Positions 9,978-18,502 of a stretch of DNA of 43,610 nt are shown here, piece by piece (position 1 is the first letter of the stretch; each line of letters begins with the position of its first letter). The notes beneath the pieces were generated by a model. That model ran no database searches. It saw only the letters and a program-made list of their open reading frames with translations, and had not been told where the DNA came from. The stretch comes from Pseudomonadota bacterium (GTDB lineage Bacteria; Pseudomonadota; Alphaproteobacteria; Micropepsales; Micropepsaceae), in contig JAJZDZ010000023.1 of the NCBI GenBank assembly GCA_021851325.1, forward strand, positions 1-43,610. The letters are read 5' to 3'. The translations under genes and the position numbers were made by a program.

Positions 9978-10441
9978 TGGCCAGACGTCCGATAAAATCT
10001 CTTACCCAGCTCGGCCGGGAGGTACCAGTTCCGGCCACGCCTGATCAGGCCGTGCTCGAAGCCGTAGCGAACCGGCATCGCGATGTCGATTACGTGGCCC
10101 GCTTTACCGCTCCAGAATTTACCAGCCTTTGTCCCGTCACTGGTCAGCCAGACTTTGCTCATTTCGTAATTGATTACGTTCCGGACAAGTCACTGCTCGA
10201 ATCGAAGTCCCTGAAGCTCTTTCTTTTCAGTTTTCGCACCCACGCTGATTTCCACGAAGCTTGCACGATCTATATCGGCAAGCGAATTGTTGCCGCAATC
10301 AGACCAAAATTCCTGCGAATTGCCGGCTTTTGGTATCCGCGCGGCGGCATACCGATCGACGTGTTCTGGCAGACCGGCAAGCTCCCGGCTCATCTGTGGT
10401 TGCCCGATCCAGGCGTTTCCCCCTATCGCGGCCGCGGTTAG
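9977..10441 (+). CDS. queF: NADPH-dependent 7-cyano-7-deazaguanine reductase
   Basis: A 154-residue T-fold nitrile reductase of the short (YkvM-like, unimodular) type, which reduces preQ0 to preQ1 in tRNA queuosine synthesis. The catalytic Cys52 lies in [12 protein letters not shown] with Asp59 seven residues later. The NADPH/substrate motif ESKSLK is at 75-80, and H93-E94 (DFHEAC) binds the nitrile substrate. All key residues are intact. Its ATG overlaps the queD-like stop, so the two are translated together. The other early queuosine genes (queC, queE) are not in this window. Confidence 0.96.
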   Translation: MARRPIKSLTQLGREVPVPATPDQAVLEAVANRHRDVDYVARFTAPEFTSLCPVTGQPDFAHFVIDYVPDKSLLESKSLKLFLFSFRTHADFHEACTIYIGKRIVAAIRPKFLRIAGFWYPRGGIPIDVFWQTGKLPAHLWLPDPGVSPYRGRG

Positions 10442-10571
10442 CGGGATCTGACCGAATGTAGGCAACACCGTTTCAGAAGGTAGCCTCCTGAAGTCCTGTA
10501 GCCATGGTCTCGCCATGGTCAACGTAGCGCAAACAGGGCATGATGGGCGGCAGCCGAACGGGGATGCATTT

Positions 10572-11111
10572 ATGGCCAAATTTTTCGATCATATCGATGA
10601 AGCCCTCGCAGACTTCATCAACCGCCAGCACGTATTTTTTACCGCCAGCGCGGTTGAGGAGGGGCGAGTTAATCTTTCGCCAAAGGGCATGGATTGTTTG
10701 CGCATCCTTGGTCCCAGGCGAATTGCATATCTTGATCTGACCGGCAGCGGCAATGAAACTTCCGCGCATATGGAGGCCAACGGCCGTCTCACAGTGATGT
10801 TCTGCGCTTTTGACGGAGCGCCTCTGATCTTGCGCGCCTATGGGACGGCGCAAATCCGCAGGCTGGGCAGCCAAGGCTATGACGACCTGATCGGGCACTT
10901 TGTGGAGCATGTTGGCGCGCGTCAGATCGTGGATATGGAGATACAGGCTCTGCAAACCTCATGTGGCTATGCGGTCCCTCTGATGCAGTTCGAGGGACAC
11001 CGGCCTAACCTTCTGCGCTGGGCGGAAAAGAAGGGTGAAGAAGGGCTAACAAACTATCGACACGCGCATAATCGGGTCAGCATTGATGGTTTGCGAACAG
11101 GGTGGGATTAA
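10572..11111 (+). CDS. PNPOx-like FMN-binding split-barrel protein
   Basis: A 179-residue protein from the ATG at 10572 (MAKFFDHIDEALADFINRQH). An upstream Met at 10515 would add 19 residues but has no better ribosome binding site. The pattern of an N-terminal helix, then VFFTASAVEEGRVNLSPKG, LDLTGSGNETSAHMEANGR and LTVMFCAFDGAPLILRAYG, is that of pyridoxamine 5'-phosphate oxidase-related proteins that bind FMN or F420 in a split barrel. Substrate is unknown; many relatives are annotated only as PNPOx family. It is convergent with tag, and the two stop codons share bases 11108-11111 (TTAA). Confidence 0.8.
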   Translation: MAKFFDHIDEALADFINRQHVFFTASAVEEGRVNLSPKGMDCLRILGPRRIAYLDLTGSGNETSAHMEANGRLTVMFCAFDGAPLILRAYGTAQIRRLGSQGYDDLIGHFVEHVGARQIVDMEIQALQTSCGYAVPLMQFEGHRPNLLRWAEKKGEEGLTNYRHAHNRVSIDGLRTGWD

Positions 11112-11698
11112 TTCTTCGCGAGGCGGGCACAGGCGCCATGTCGATGGCAGCTGACAAGATGATCATTGACCATGCCGATGGCCTGGGCAAAGGCGTAGAC
11201 AATCACAGGGCCGCAGAAATTGAAGCCGCGCTGCTTTAACTCCCGGGCAAGGCCCTCGCTCATGGGAGTTTGCGCCGGAATGTCAGCCATGCGCCGGTAG
11301 CGGTGCTGTACCGGCTTACCGTCCACATGCTTCCAGATGAACTCGGAAAATCCCCCCGGCTCCTTCTCTTCAATCTCAAGCCAGAGACGGGCAGCCTTGA
11401 TGGCAGCACTTATTTTCGCCCTGCTGCGGATGATCCCAGAATCCTGCAATAGCCGATCCACCTTGTGATGCTGATAGTGCGCGATGCGATGGGGGTCGAA
11501 CCCGTCAAAGGCTTTGCGGAAGTTATCCCGCTTGCGCAATATGGTTATCCACGCAAGTCCAGCCTGAAACCCATCCAGGACAAGTTTTTCATATAGGGCG
11601 CGAGGGTCGAATTCAGGAACGCCCCACTCTTCATCGTGGTAAGCGATATAGATGGGCTCTTTCTGGGACCAGGCGCAGCGGACAAGATCGGCTTTCAT
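11108..11698 (-). CDS. tag: DNA-3-methyladenine glycosylase I
   Basis: A 196-residue base-excision repair enzyme that removes 3-methyladenine from DNA. It shows the family zinc ligands C8 and H21 (RCAW...YHDEEWG) and the C-terminal pair in VNDHLVSCHRH. The helix-hairpin region LDGFQAGLAWITILRKRDNFRKAF is highly typical. The catalytic acidic residue is Asp (LVLDGFQAGL) where E. coli has Glu; I recall Asp in many homologues. The gene may be coupled to a small open frame upstream whose stop overlaps its start. Convergent with the PNPOx-like gene, with overlapping stops. Confidence 0.95.
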   Translation of the reverse strand: MKADLVRCAWSQKEPIYIAYHDEEWGVPEFDPRALYEKLVLDGFQAGLAWITILRKRDNFRKAFDGFDPHRIAHYQHHKVDRLLQDSGIIRSRAKISAAIKAARLWLEIEEKEPGGFSEFIWKHVDGKPVQHRYRRMADIPAQTPMSEGLARELKQRGFNFCGPVIVYAFAQAIGMVNDHLVSCHRHGACARLAKN

Positions 11699-11898
11699 CG
11701 CGCGTTTGCCCAGCAGAGTGGTGCCATAAGAAGAACTTGCTGCATCGCTTGCCGAGCGATGATGCGCCGCAGGACTTCACGCATGTCGGGCTCGTTATGG
11801 CGGCCATAGGCAGCAGCAACGGCCAGCCTCCCGAACTGCCAAGGCTCTACTCGTCCGGATCGCTGTCGATCATTGACCAAGGCACCCTCATAAAGCAT
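11695..11898 (-). CDS. Small uncharacterised open reading frame before tag
   Basis: A 67-residue open frame (MLYEGALVNDRQ...) whose stop overlaps the tag ATG by four bases, the arrangement of translationally coupled genes. It has a basic, possibly helical middle (DMREVLRRIIARQAMQQ) and no motif I recognise. No convincing ribosome binding site precedes its start. It fills most of the gap between ygfZ and tag. It may be a real small gene, the eroded end of a larger one, or chance. Confidence 0.25.
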   Translation of the reverse strand: MLYEGALVNDRQRSGRVEPWQFGRLAVAAAYGRHNEPDMREVLRRIIARQAMQQVLLMAPLCWANAR

Positions 11899-11951
11899 TC
11901 AGGCGATTCCATGGCTGAGCCCCGGTAAGCTTGGAGACTTACACCCCCAGG

Positions 11952-12758
11952 TCAAGCAAAAAGCCAGGCAGGTTTGGCCAGCCGCAGTTCAACCCCGCCG
12001 GCGGAGAGGGGGGCGCCGGAGGCTTCCTCCAATCGGTCAAGACGAATGAGGGCAAAGCCCTCGTGACCGTTTACTGACGTAATTTCACCAATGCTCTTTT
12101 CCCCGGCTGTGACAGCTGTACCGGCGGGCGGCAGGTCAGCGGGGGCGGACACCGCCAGCAGACGCTTGCGCGCGGTGCCCCGATGTTTCATGCGCGCAGT
12201 GAGTTCCTGACCGACATAGCAGCCTTTGGTAAAGCTGACGGCGTGGAGCTGCTCAAGATCGCCATCCAACGCGAAAATGGCATCTGAGCCAAAATCCTCG
12301 CCTTCCGGCACGCCAAGACCGCGGCGATGGCTGTGATAGGGACCAGCCGGCCCAGCGCCTGCCGGGACTTCTGCCGCGGCGACAACCGACCTTATCCCCA
12401 GCTGGGGCAGGCGCGGATCGGCAAAAGATATCCCCGGAAGGGTCTCCCCCTGCCAGGCAGCAAGCACCTTCAGCTGGGGTCGCAGTTCGATCTCCACCTT
12501 TGCCCGCAGCCGGTAAATGGTCAGCCGGCGCACCAGCATTTCTGCCCGGCTCTGTGGACAGTCCAGGAGAACCGCACCGTCGCCCTCAACCATCAGGAAA
12601 TCGAACAGGATCTTGCCCTGGGGAGTGAGTAGAGCCGCATAAAGCGCGGAGGCCGGAGAGAGCTGCTCCATGTCATTGGTTACAAGACCCTGCAGCAGGC
12701 TGCGGGCATCGGCTCCGGCGAGTGCAATGACAGAGCGATCATCAAGAAGCGCAATCAT
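11952..12758 (-). CDS. ygfZ: Folate-binding YgfZ/GcvT-like protein (Fe-S cluster assembly/repair)
   Basis: A 268-residue protein of the aminomethyltransferase fold. The YgfZ signature KGCYVGQE (in SFTKGCYVGQELTARMKHRG) is intact, including the Cys. In E. coli, YgfZ binds tetrahydrofolate and supports maturation of certain Fe-S enzymes such as MiaB. The N-terminus MIALLDDRSVIALAGADARSLLQGLVTNDM fits the family, so I prefer the ATG at 12758 over an in-frame TTG at 12794. It stands divergent from the methyltransferase gene with only 70 bases between starts. Confidence 0.92.
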   Translation of the reverse strand: MIALLDDRSVIALAGADARSLLQGLVTNDMEQLSPASALYAALLTPQGKILFDFLMVEGDGAVLLDCPQSRAEMLVRRLTIYRLRAKVEIELRPQLKVLAAWQGETLPGISFADPRLPQLGIRSVVAAAEVPAGAGPAGPYHSHRRGLGVPEGEDFGSDAIFALDGDLEQLHAVSFTKGCYVGQELTARMKHRGTARKRLLAVSAPADLPPAGTAVTAGEKSIGEITSVNGHEGFALIRLDRLEEASGAPLSAGGVELRLAKPAWLFA

Positions 12759-12828
12759 GATGCAAGAGGTAATGCCTGCAGACCAAATTGCCAAGCGCGC
12801 TTGACATCATCCTGCGGGCGCAGGATGC

Positions 12829-13587
12829 ATGAGTTCCTGCAAGCCAAAGGTCGCCCCTGTGCGTCATTCCGATCAATGGCAGCCCACCAAGGTGCGCCTT
12901 TCAGCTTCCGGTCGGCCACGGGTGCCGGGTCGTCGGGGGGCTCTGGCGCCTGGCTCAACCGGTGTCGCACTGATGCTCGCGCGCTGGTATGCGACCATGC
13001 TGCCACGTTATGCCCATGGCACGCTTTTGGACCTTGGCTGCGGCGAGGTGCCATACTACCAGCTCTATCGTGGGCATGTTCGCGAGATCTTGTGCACCGA
13101 TTGGACAAAATCGCTGCATGCAACGACGCATCTGGATTTCGTCTCTGACCTGGAGACGCACGTCCCTCTTGCCGACGCATCTGTCGATACCGTAATGCTC
13201 GCCGATGTGCTCGAACATGTCTATCAACCCAAACACGTGATTGCAGAAATATTCCGTATCTTGCGTCCGGGTGGGGTGGCCTTCATTCACGCGCCGCTGC
13301 TTTATGTCGTGCATGAAGCGCCCCATGATTACTTTCGTTACACCCAGTTTGGCATGAGACGGATGGCTGAGGAGGCCGGATTTACAATTGAGGCGCTCGC
13401 GCCCTTGGGCGGCAAACTCATTGCACTTGCCGACATTGCTGGCAAAGTGCTGCAGGGTGCCAGCCTCGCCGCAGGCGGACTATGGGCCTGCGGGTTACAG
13501 CGGATGGCACTAGCGGTGTCCCCCGATCCACCGGTGAGCAAGAAGTTTCCCATCGAAATTGCCGCCGTTCTCAGGAGAGTTTCATGA
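12829..13587 (+). CDS. Class I SAM-dependent methyltransferase
   Basis: A 252-residue Rossmann-fold methyltransferase. The SAM-binding motif I is LLDLGCGEVPYYQLY (LDLGCG at 67-72). Post-I acidic residue and motif IV-like VMLADVLEHVYQP follow, then the LRPGG turn. The first 45 residues are basic, of low complexity and may be poorly ordered; the true start may be later, although the ATG at 12829 is the only good one. HAPLLYVVHEAPHDYFRYTQFGMRRMAEEAGF is typical of Methyltransf_11/25 proteins. The stop overlaps the start of the next gene (ATGA). Substrate unknown; coupling to an amidohydrolase does not suggest one. Confidence 0.85.
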   Translation: MSSCKPKVAPVRHSDQWQPTKVRLSASGRPRVPGRRGALAPGSTGVALMLARWYATMLPRYAHGTLLDLGCGEVPYYQLYRGHVREILCTDWTKSLHATTHLDFVSDLETHVPLADASVDTVMLADVLEHVYQPKHVIAEIFRILRPGGVAFIHAPLLYVVHEAPHDYFRYTQFGMRRMAEEAGFTIEALAPLGGKLIALADIAGKVLQGASLAAGGLWACGLQRMALAVSPDPPVSKKFPIEIAAVLRRVS

Positions 13588-14927
13588 CCGATTGTTTCGA
13601 TCTCGTTATTCAAGGCGGCATGCTAGCAACGCCTGGTGGTATCGTTGCCGCAGACGTTGGCGTAAAGGACGGGCGCATTGCCGAGATTGGCTCGCTCGGA
13701 TATGCCAAGGCCGCAAGCCGCTACGATGCGTCGGGACTGCATGTACTGCCCGGAGTGATTGACAGTCAGTGTCATTTCCGCGAACCCGGTAACGAACACA
13801 AGGAAGATCTTGAATCCGGCAGCCGTGCGGCAGTTCTCGGCGGTGTTACGGCGATCTTCGAAATGCCCAACACCAACCCTCCAACTACCACGCGCGCGGC
13901 GCTTGAGGACAAGCTCACCCGAGCCAGCGGACGCATGCATTGTGACTATGCCTTCTATGTCGGCGCGTCACCCGCCAACATCGGTGCGCTGTCCGCTCTG
14001 GAGAAATTACCTGGAACCGCCGGTGTGAAGGCCTTCCTGGGATCCTCGACTGGAACGCTTTTGCTTGATCGTGATGAAGATATTTTGGCTGCCCTGAAGG
14101 CCGGACACCGGCGCATGGCGATACACTCCGAAGACGAGGCCCGGCTCAATGAACGGAAGTCTTTGCGTGTTCCAGGTGACCCGCGTTCACATCCGCTTTG
14201 GCGCGATGTCGAGGTTGCTCGGCGCTGCACCGATAGGGTTTTGGGGCTTGCGCGCAAGGCGGGGCGCCGCGTCCACATTCTGCACGTGACCACAGAGGAA
14301 GAGGTAGAACTTCTAGCCCAGGCGCGTGATGTAGCTACCGTGGAAACAACACCGCAGCATCTTACTCTAGCTGCGCCGGAATGCTACGAGCGCCTTGGTA
14401 CCTATGCTCAGATGAACCCCCCCATTCGCGAGTCGCGGCATCGCGAGGCGCTTTGGCGTGCTGTGGAACAAGGCGTCGTCGATGTAATCGGTTCTGATCA
14501 TGCGCCCCATACGCGGGCGGAAAAGGATAAACCCTATCCAGATACCCCGTCGGGCATGCCAGGGGTGCAGACACTGGTTACGATCTTGCTGGATCACGTC
14601 AATGCTGGGCGGCTGTCGCTGGAGCGATTCGTCGACATCACCAGTACCGGTGCAGCCCGGATTTTCGGGATCGTGGGCAAGGGGCGGATTGTGCGCGGCT
14701 ACGACGCGGACTTCACCATTATCGACCTGAAGGCCAAAAAGCGCATTGAGAATTCCTGGATCGCAAGCAAATGTGGTTGGACACCCTTTGACGGGATGCA
14801 GACCACCGGATGGGCTGTTGCGACCATTATTCGTGGCCAGACTGTCATGCGCGATGGAGCTCTGCAGTTGTCTGGTGCAGGCTCCCCGATACGCTTCCTG
14901 GAGACGTTGGCGCCTCAGGACGCGTAA
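13584..14927 (+). CDS. pyrC: Dihydroorotase-like cyclic amidohydrolase
   Basis: A 447-residue amidohydrolase-superfamily protein of the class I dihydroorotase/allantoinase group. The start at 13584 has CAGGAGAG about 8 bases upstream and overlaps the methyltransferase stop. The substrate loop FREPGNEHKEDLESGSRAAV, the carboxylated Lys149 (GVKAFLG), metal His181 (HSEDE), His234 (HILHVTT) and Asp305 (GSDHAPHT) are all present. The first His of the usual D-x-H-x-H pair is Gln62 (D60-S-Q62-C-H64). I recall similar Gln variants annotated as dihydroorotase in Bradyrhizobium-type genomes. Dihydroorotase closes carbamoyl-aspartate to dihydroorotate in pyrimidine synthesis; whether this copy does so is unsure, and no pyrB or other pyr gene is adjacent. 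Confidence 0.85.
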   Translation: MTDCFDLVIQGGMLATPGGIVAADVGVKDGRIAEIGSLGYAKAASRYDASGLHVLPGVIDSQCHFREPGNEHKEDLESGSRAAVLGGVTAIFEMPNTNPPTTTRAALEDKLTRASGRMHCDYAFYVGASPANIGALSALEKLPGTAGVKAFLGSSTGTLLLDRDEDILAALKAGHRRMAIHSEDEARLNERKSLRVPGDPRSHPLWRDVEVARRCTDRVLGLARKAGRRVHILHVTTEEEVELLAQARDVATVETTPQHLTLAAPECYERLGTYAQMNPPIRESRHREALWRAVEQGVVDVIGSDHAPHTRAEKDKPYPDTPSGMPGVQTLVTILLDHVNAGRLSLERFVDITSTGAARIFGIVGKGRIVRGYDADFTIIDLKAKKRIENSWIASKCGWTPFDGMQTTGWAVATIIRGQTVMRDGALQLSGAGSPIRFLETLAPQDA

Positions 14928-14951
14928 CCGAACACAGGTGCGCTGGCGGCT

Positions 14952-15215
14952 CTAGTTCAGCAAATACTCGCCATCGGCGAGTTTAAGTTCGCTGGGGCCG
15001 ATCAAGCCGCGTGCGGCAACGCGTACCGAGTGAAGCTTGCCATCGATGTGGTCGCACCAGAAGTGAAGGAACCTGTTGAGAACTGGAAATTTGGGTGCCT
15101 GGTCGAACTCCTGCCAGATGAAGCTTTGTAATACAGCTGGATGATCCGGCATGTGATAGAGGATCTCCGCGGTTGTCAGGCTATAACCGCGTAAGGACCT
15201 TTCGAATGTACGCAT
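14952..15215 (-). CDS. usg: Usg family protein
   Basis: An 87-residue protein that closely follows the alphaproteobacterial Usg pattern: FERSLRGYSLTTAEILYHMPDHP, then FIWQEFDQAPKFP, and HSVRVAARGLIGPSELK. Usg was first noted beside trp genes in Caulobacter; its function is unknown. I place the start at the ATG at 15215, which has GAGG five bases upstream, rather than at an in-frame GTG six bases earlier that overlaps that site. The gene is alone on this strand, convergent with the dihydroorotase-like gene, 24 bases apart. Confidence 0.92.
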   Translation of the reverse strand: MRTFERSLRGYSLTTAEILYHMPDHPAVLQSFIWQEFDQAPKFPVLNRFLHFWCDHIDGKLHSVRVAARGLIGPSELKLADGEYLLN

Positions 15216-15445
15216 CGACACCTCGCAGTTTGTTTGCGGCCGACGGCTCCATGCATCGGCGCGGTTATTTCAATCATGCCCCGATTTGTGTAACTAAATG
15301 CTTGCGCAGTAGATCCGCCGCTGTCGAGACTTGACAGGCATAAAAGAACGGTAAAAAGGCCGATTCCGACCCTATCTTGACCTACGCGACAAATTGCGTT
15401 GCCCTGCCACCGACAAATTAGCAGCACTCGGATAAAGGAAGTGCC

Positions 15446-16438
15446 ATGAGTGACAAATTCCGTGCCCTCTTAATCGAAAAATCCGGAGATACGCAGAGCG
15501 TATCGGAACGGGAATTGAGCCGCAGCGAACTTATGGACGGAGATGTCACGGTTTTGGTCTCGCACTCGACCGTGAACTACAAGGACGGCTTGGCGTTGAC
15601 GGGACGCTCTCCTGTGGTTCGCCGCTTTCCCATGATCCCTGGAATTGATCTTGCGGGAACCGTGGAGAGCTCGACCCACCCGCAGTTTCGTGCTGGCGAC
15701 AAGATCCTCGTCAATGGATATGGGCTGGGGGAGACACATTTTGGCGGGTACAGCCAGGTGGCGCGAGTACGCGGGGACTGGCTCGTCAAACTGCCGCAGG
15801 TCTTCACCCCCGCCCAGGCGATGGCAATCGGTACCGCGGGCTACACCGCAATGCTCGCTCTTCTGGCCCTGGAAGAGGCTGGCGTCCGCCCGCCAATGGG
15901 GCCCGTGCTGGTGACCGGGGCGACCGGCGGGGTCGGCTCGGTGGCAGTGGCGCTGCTTGCCGCACGGGGATTTGAAGTACACGCGGTTACCGGCAAGGCC
16001 AAGGAAGAGGCCTATCTGCGCGGCCTCGGCGCGCAGGTAATTTTGCCTCGGGAAGAGCTCTCAGGGCCGGCGCGCCCTCTGGCCAAGGAGCGCTGGGCTG
16101 GCGCCATTGATAGTGTCGGCTCCACCACGCTGGCCAATGTCCTGGCCTCGATAAGGTATGGTGGGGCAGTCGCCGCCTGTGGCCTCGCCCAGGGAATGGA
16201 CCTGCCGACCTCGGTTGCCCCCTTCATCCTCCGCGGTGTTTCACTTCACGGCATCGAATCGGTTCAGATGGCTATGGCACGCCGCCAACTAGCCTGGAAG
16301 CGCTTGGCCGAGGATCTGGATCGGGCCAAACTTGATGCTATGACCCGGACTATCGGACTGGGAGATGTCGTGACGGCAGGTAATGAAATCCTGGCCGGTC
16401 AGGTGCGGGGCCGCATCGTAGTCCAACTCGCCGCCTAA
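15446..16438 (+). CDS. acuI: Acrylyl-CoA reductase-type quinone oxidoreductase (AcuI/YhdH family)
   Basis: A 330-residue zinc-free medium-chain dehydrogenase. The N-terminal GroES-like domain contains SHSTVNYKDGLALTG and IPGIDLAGTV, the YhdH/AcuI hallmarks. The Rossmann domain has the NADPH loop VTGATGGVGSVAVALLAARGF. AcuI reduces acryloyl-CoA to propionyl-CoA with NADPH, protecting against acrylate and feeding propionyl-CoA to the methylmalonyl pathway, whose mutase is encoded at 35009. AAAGGAAGTGCC precedes the ATG. The 230 bases upstream must hold its promoter. Followed at 32 bases by the LysE-type exporter. Confidence 0.9.
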   Translation: MSDKFRALLIEKSGDTQSVSERELSRSELMDGDVTVLVSHSTVNYKDGLALTGRSPVVRRFPMIPGIDLAGTVESSTHPQFRAGDKILVNGYGLGETHFGGYSQVARVRGDWLVKLPQVFTPAQAMAIGTAGYTAMLALLALEEAGVRPPMGPVLVTGATGGVGSVAVALLAARGFEVHAVTGKAKEEAYLRGLGAQVILPREELSGPARPLAKERWAGAIDSVGSTTLANVLASIRYGGAVAACGLAQGMDLPTSVAPFILRGVSLHGIESVQMAMARRQLAWKRLAEDLDRAKLDAMTRTIGLGDVVTAGNEILAGQVRGRIVVQLAA

Positions 16439-16470
16439 GGCAGCGGGCGGCAGGGGGAGCATCACCAGGA

Positions 16471-17127
16471 ATGGATTATCTTGTCCTTATCGGCTCAGGG
16501 ATTTTGATTGGGCTGATCCTTGCTGCGCCGGTTGGACCGGTGAACCTCATTTGCATTCGCAGGGCCTTGCAGTACGGCCCGGTCAATGGCTTTGTCTCCG
16601 GTCTTGGTGCGGCCATGGGAGATGGCTTTTTTGCCGCGATTTCGGCCTTTGGGGTCACTGTTGTGGCACAACTGATCGAAGGCTTTTCCACACCGCTGCA
16701 GGTCGGTGGCGGCGTGTTGCTGCTGGCCTTTGGGCTGCATACCTATTTGTCCCAGCCCCCGGCATCCAAGGATGACGACCAGTCACCTCCGCGCGAAGCG
16801 GCGCTCCCATCTTCGCTGGTGCGGGCAATGGCCTCAACCTTCGCCCTGACCGTAACTAATCCGGCAACACTTTTCGGCGTCGCTGCTTTGTTTGCGAGCC
16901 TGGGCGGCTTGGCCGGAGAGGGCGCAAGCTACCTCGATGCGGCGGTCGTGGTGGGTGGCGTTATGGCTGGCTCAACGCTGTGGTGGTTCACCTTGACTGC
17001 CATCATAGGACTTTTTCATGCCCGCATCGATGGACGCGTGATGCGCATTATCAACAGAGCAAGTGGCTTTGCGGTTGCAAGTTTTGGCCTTGGCGTTCTC
17101 GTCCATTTGCTGTGGAAGCTGCTATAG
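16471..17127 (+). CDS. LysE family amino-acid/metabolite exporter
   Basis: A 218-residue inner-membrane protein with about six hydrophobic helices. The N-terminal segment GILIGLILAAPVGPVNLICIRRALQYGPVNGFVSGLGAAMGD contains the LysE-family motif (key residues P-V-G-P-V-N and G-x-G-A-A-x-G-D). Central loop PPASKDDDQSPPREA is polar. LysE/RhtB proteins export lysine, homoserine, threonine and similar compounds; the substrate cannot be read here. Thirty-two bases downstream of acuI on the same strand, probably cotranscribed. Convergent with the Hsp70-like gene. Confidence 0.88.
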   Translation: MDYLVLIGSGILIGLILAAPVGPVNLICIRRALQYGPVNGFVSGLGAAMGDGFFAAISAFGVTVVAQLIEGFSTPLQVGGGVLLLAFGLHTYLSQPPASKDDDQSPPREAALPSSLVRAMASTFALTVTNPATLFGVAALFASLGGLAGEGASYLDAAVVVGGVMAGSTLWWFTLTAIIGLFHARIDGRVMRIINRASGFAVASFGLGVLVHLLWKLL

Positions 17128-17248
17128 CTAAGGCCGGGCTTGTCATGGTGCGCGACATCGTCGCGACGTGGATGACAGACTACTCAGATGCCGCAAAATT
17201 GCCCGCTAACGCGATACCTTGCCGGAAGGCTGACAATGCACGGTAACT

Positions 17249-18502
17249 TTAGCCGAAACTGCGTTGTGCCGCCTTTGTGAGGCCAAGCGCCACCGATAAC
17301 AGGTCAGAAGCGCTCCGCCGCACCGCATGGGGGGCTGCGCGGGCGACAGCTTCCTGAAATACGGGCACCCGGCTTGATCCGCCGGTGAAGAAGATCGCGC
17401 CAATCTGGCGGGCATTGATCCCTGCGGTTCTGATGCACTGAACTGCGGCATTCGTCAGTGCAGCTGTCCGTTCGGCAATTGCCAGTTCAAACTGAGTGCG
17501 TTGAACCGAGCAAGAAAGGCCAGCCTCCAAGAATTCCAAGTCAACAGAGGCGATCGCGCCGCCGCTGAGTGCGATTTTTGCCGCCTCAGCAGCAAAGGCA
17601 ATGCGATGGCCCAGCTGCAATTCCAGCGTACGTTGCAACCGTTGCAGCTTGCCTGGCTCGCAGGCGTCGGCATGGAGGCGGCGTACCAGGTCGACATTCG
17701 TCCAGGAGTAGACAAATGGAAGCGTCGCCCAATGCGCCAACTCAAAATATATAGATTTGGGTATGGGTAAATTTTTCTCGCGCTGAAAGCTCCCGAGACC
17801 AAGCAGAGGCATGACAACCGCAAGGCTAAGCGCAGCATCAAGATCGCTACCTCCAAGCCGTCGCCCCGTATTGGCGAGAATGTCGTCTTTACGGTCCCTC
17901 AAACCTCGGCGCTGAGGGCCTATGCGGATGAGTGAAAAGTCCGAAGTGCCACCACCAATGTCAGCAACCAAAACTAGCTCTTCATTCTCTACCGACGCTT
18001 CATAATGGTAGGCTGCCGCAATGGGCTCATAGACAAAACGAACATTCTTAAATCCGCTCTTGCGGACTATGGTCTCGAGACTAGCCTGTGCCCTGGCATC
18101 AGCCTGGGTGTCGCCGTCATAAAAATGGACTGGCCGTCCATGAACGACGCTGTCGAGTTCATGCCCCAATGTCTCTTCGGCCTTTGCCTTAAGATGGCGG
18201 ATAAATCGTTCGATGACGCTCGCAAAGGTGATGCGATGGGGACCGATTTGTGTCGTCCGCTCGAAGAGCTCCGAACCAAGAATACTCTTCAGACCGCGCA
18301 GAAACCGGCCTGGTTCGCGGCCTATCGCGGCATCTATTGCAGCCTGCCCAAAGCGCGGGTGCTCCCAATTATCAAGATCAAAAAAGATCGCGGTAGGTAT
18401 CAGTTCGCTGTCATTGTCAACGCGTACGAGCCTTGGACCTTGCTGTGTAACAATGCCCAGCGCCGAATTAGATGTACCAAAATCAAGACCGCAAGCCGCC
18501 AT
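17249..18502 (-). CDS. yegD: YegD-like Hsp70 family protein
   Basis: A 417-residue actin-fold ATPase resembling the nucleotide-binding domain of DnaK with no peptide-binding domain. Phosphate loop 1 is CGLDFGTSNSALGI, phosphate loop 2 VADIGGGTSDFSLI, and the adenosine motif FFTGGSSRVPVFQEAV. This is the layout of the E. coli YegD family, whose function is undefined. The start at 18502 has GGGAGGAC close upstream and is preferred to an ATG six codons earlier. The gene is single and divergent from the DsrE-like gene. Confidence 0.88.
   Translation of the reverse strand: MAACGLDFGTSNSALGIVTQQGPRLVRVDNDSELIPTAIFFDLDNWEHPRFGQAAIDAAIGREPGRFLRGLKSILGSELFERTTQIGPHRITFASVIERFIRHLKAKAEETLGHELDSVVHGRPVHFYDGDTQADARAQASLETIVRKSGFKNVRFVYEPIAAAYHYEASVENEELVLVADIGGGTSDFSLIRIGPQRRGLRDRKDDILANTGRRLGGSDLDAALSLAVVMPLLGLGSFQREKNLPIPKSIYFELAHWATLPFVYSWTNVDLVRRLHADACEPGKLQRLQRTLELQLGHRIAFAAEAAKIALSGGAIASVDLEFLEAGLSCSVQRTQFELAIAERTAALTNAAVQCIRTAGINARQIGAIFFTGGSSRVPVFQEAVARAAPHAVRRSASDLLSVALGLTKAAQRSFG

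Noticed and set aside
15176..15427. 83-codon minus-strand frame overlapping the usg start
   Set aside because: Overlaps the well-supported usg gene in another frame and lacks coding character; the region more likely holds the acuI and usg promoters.
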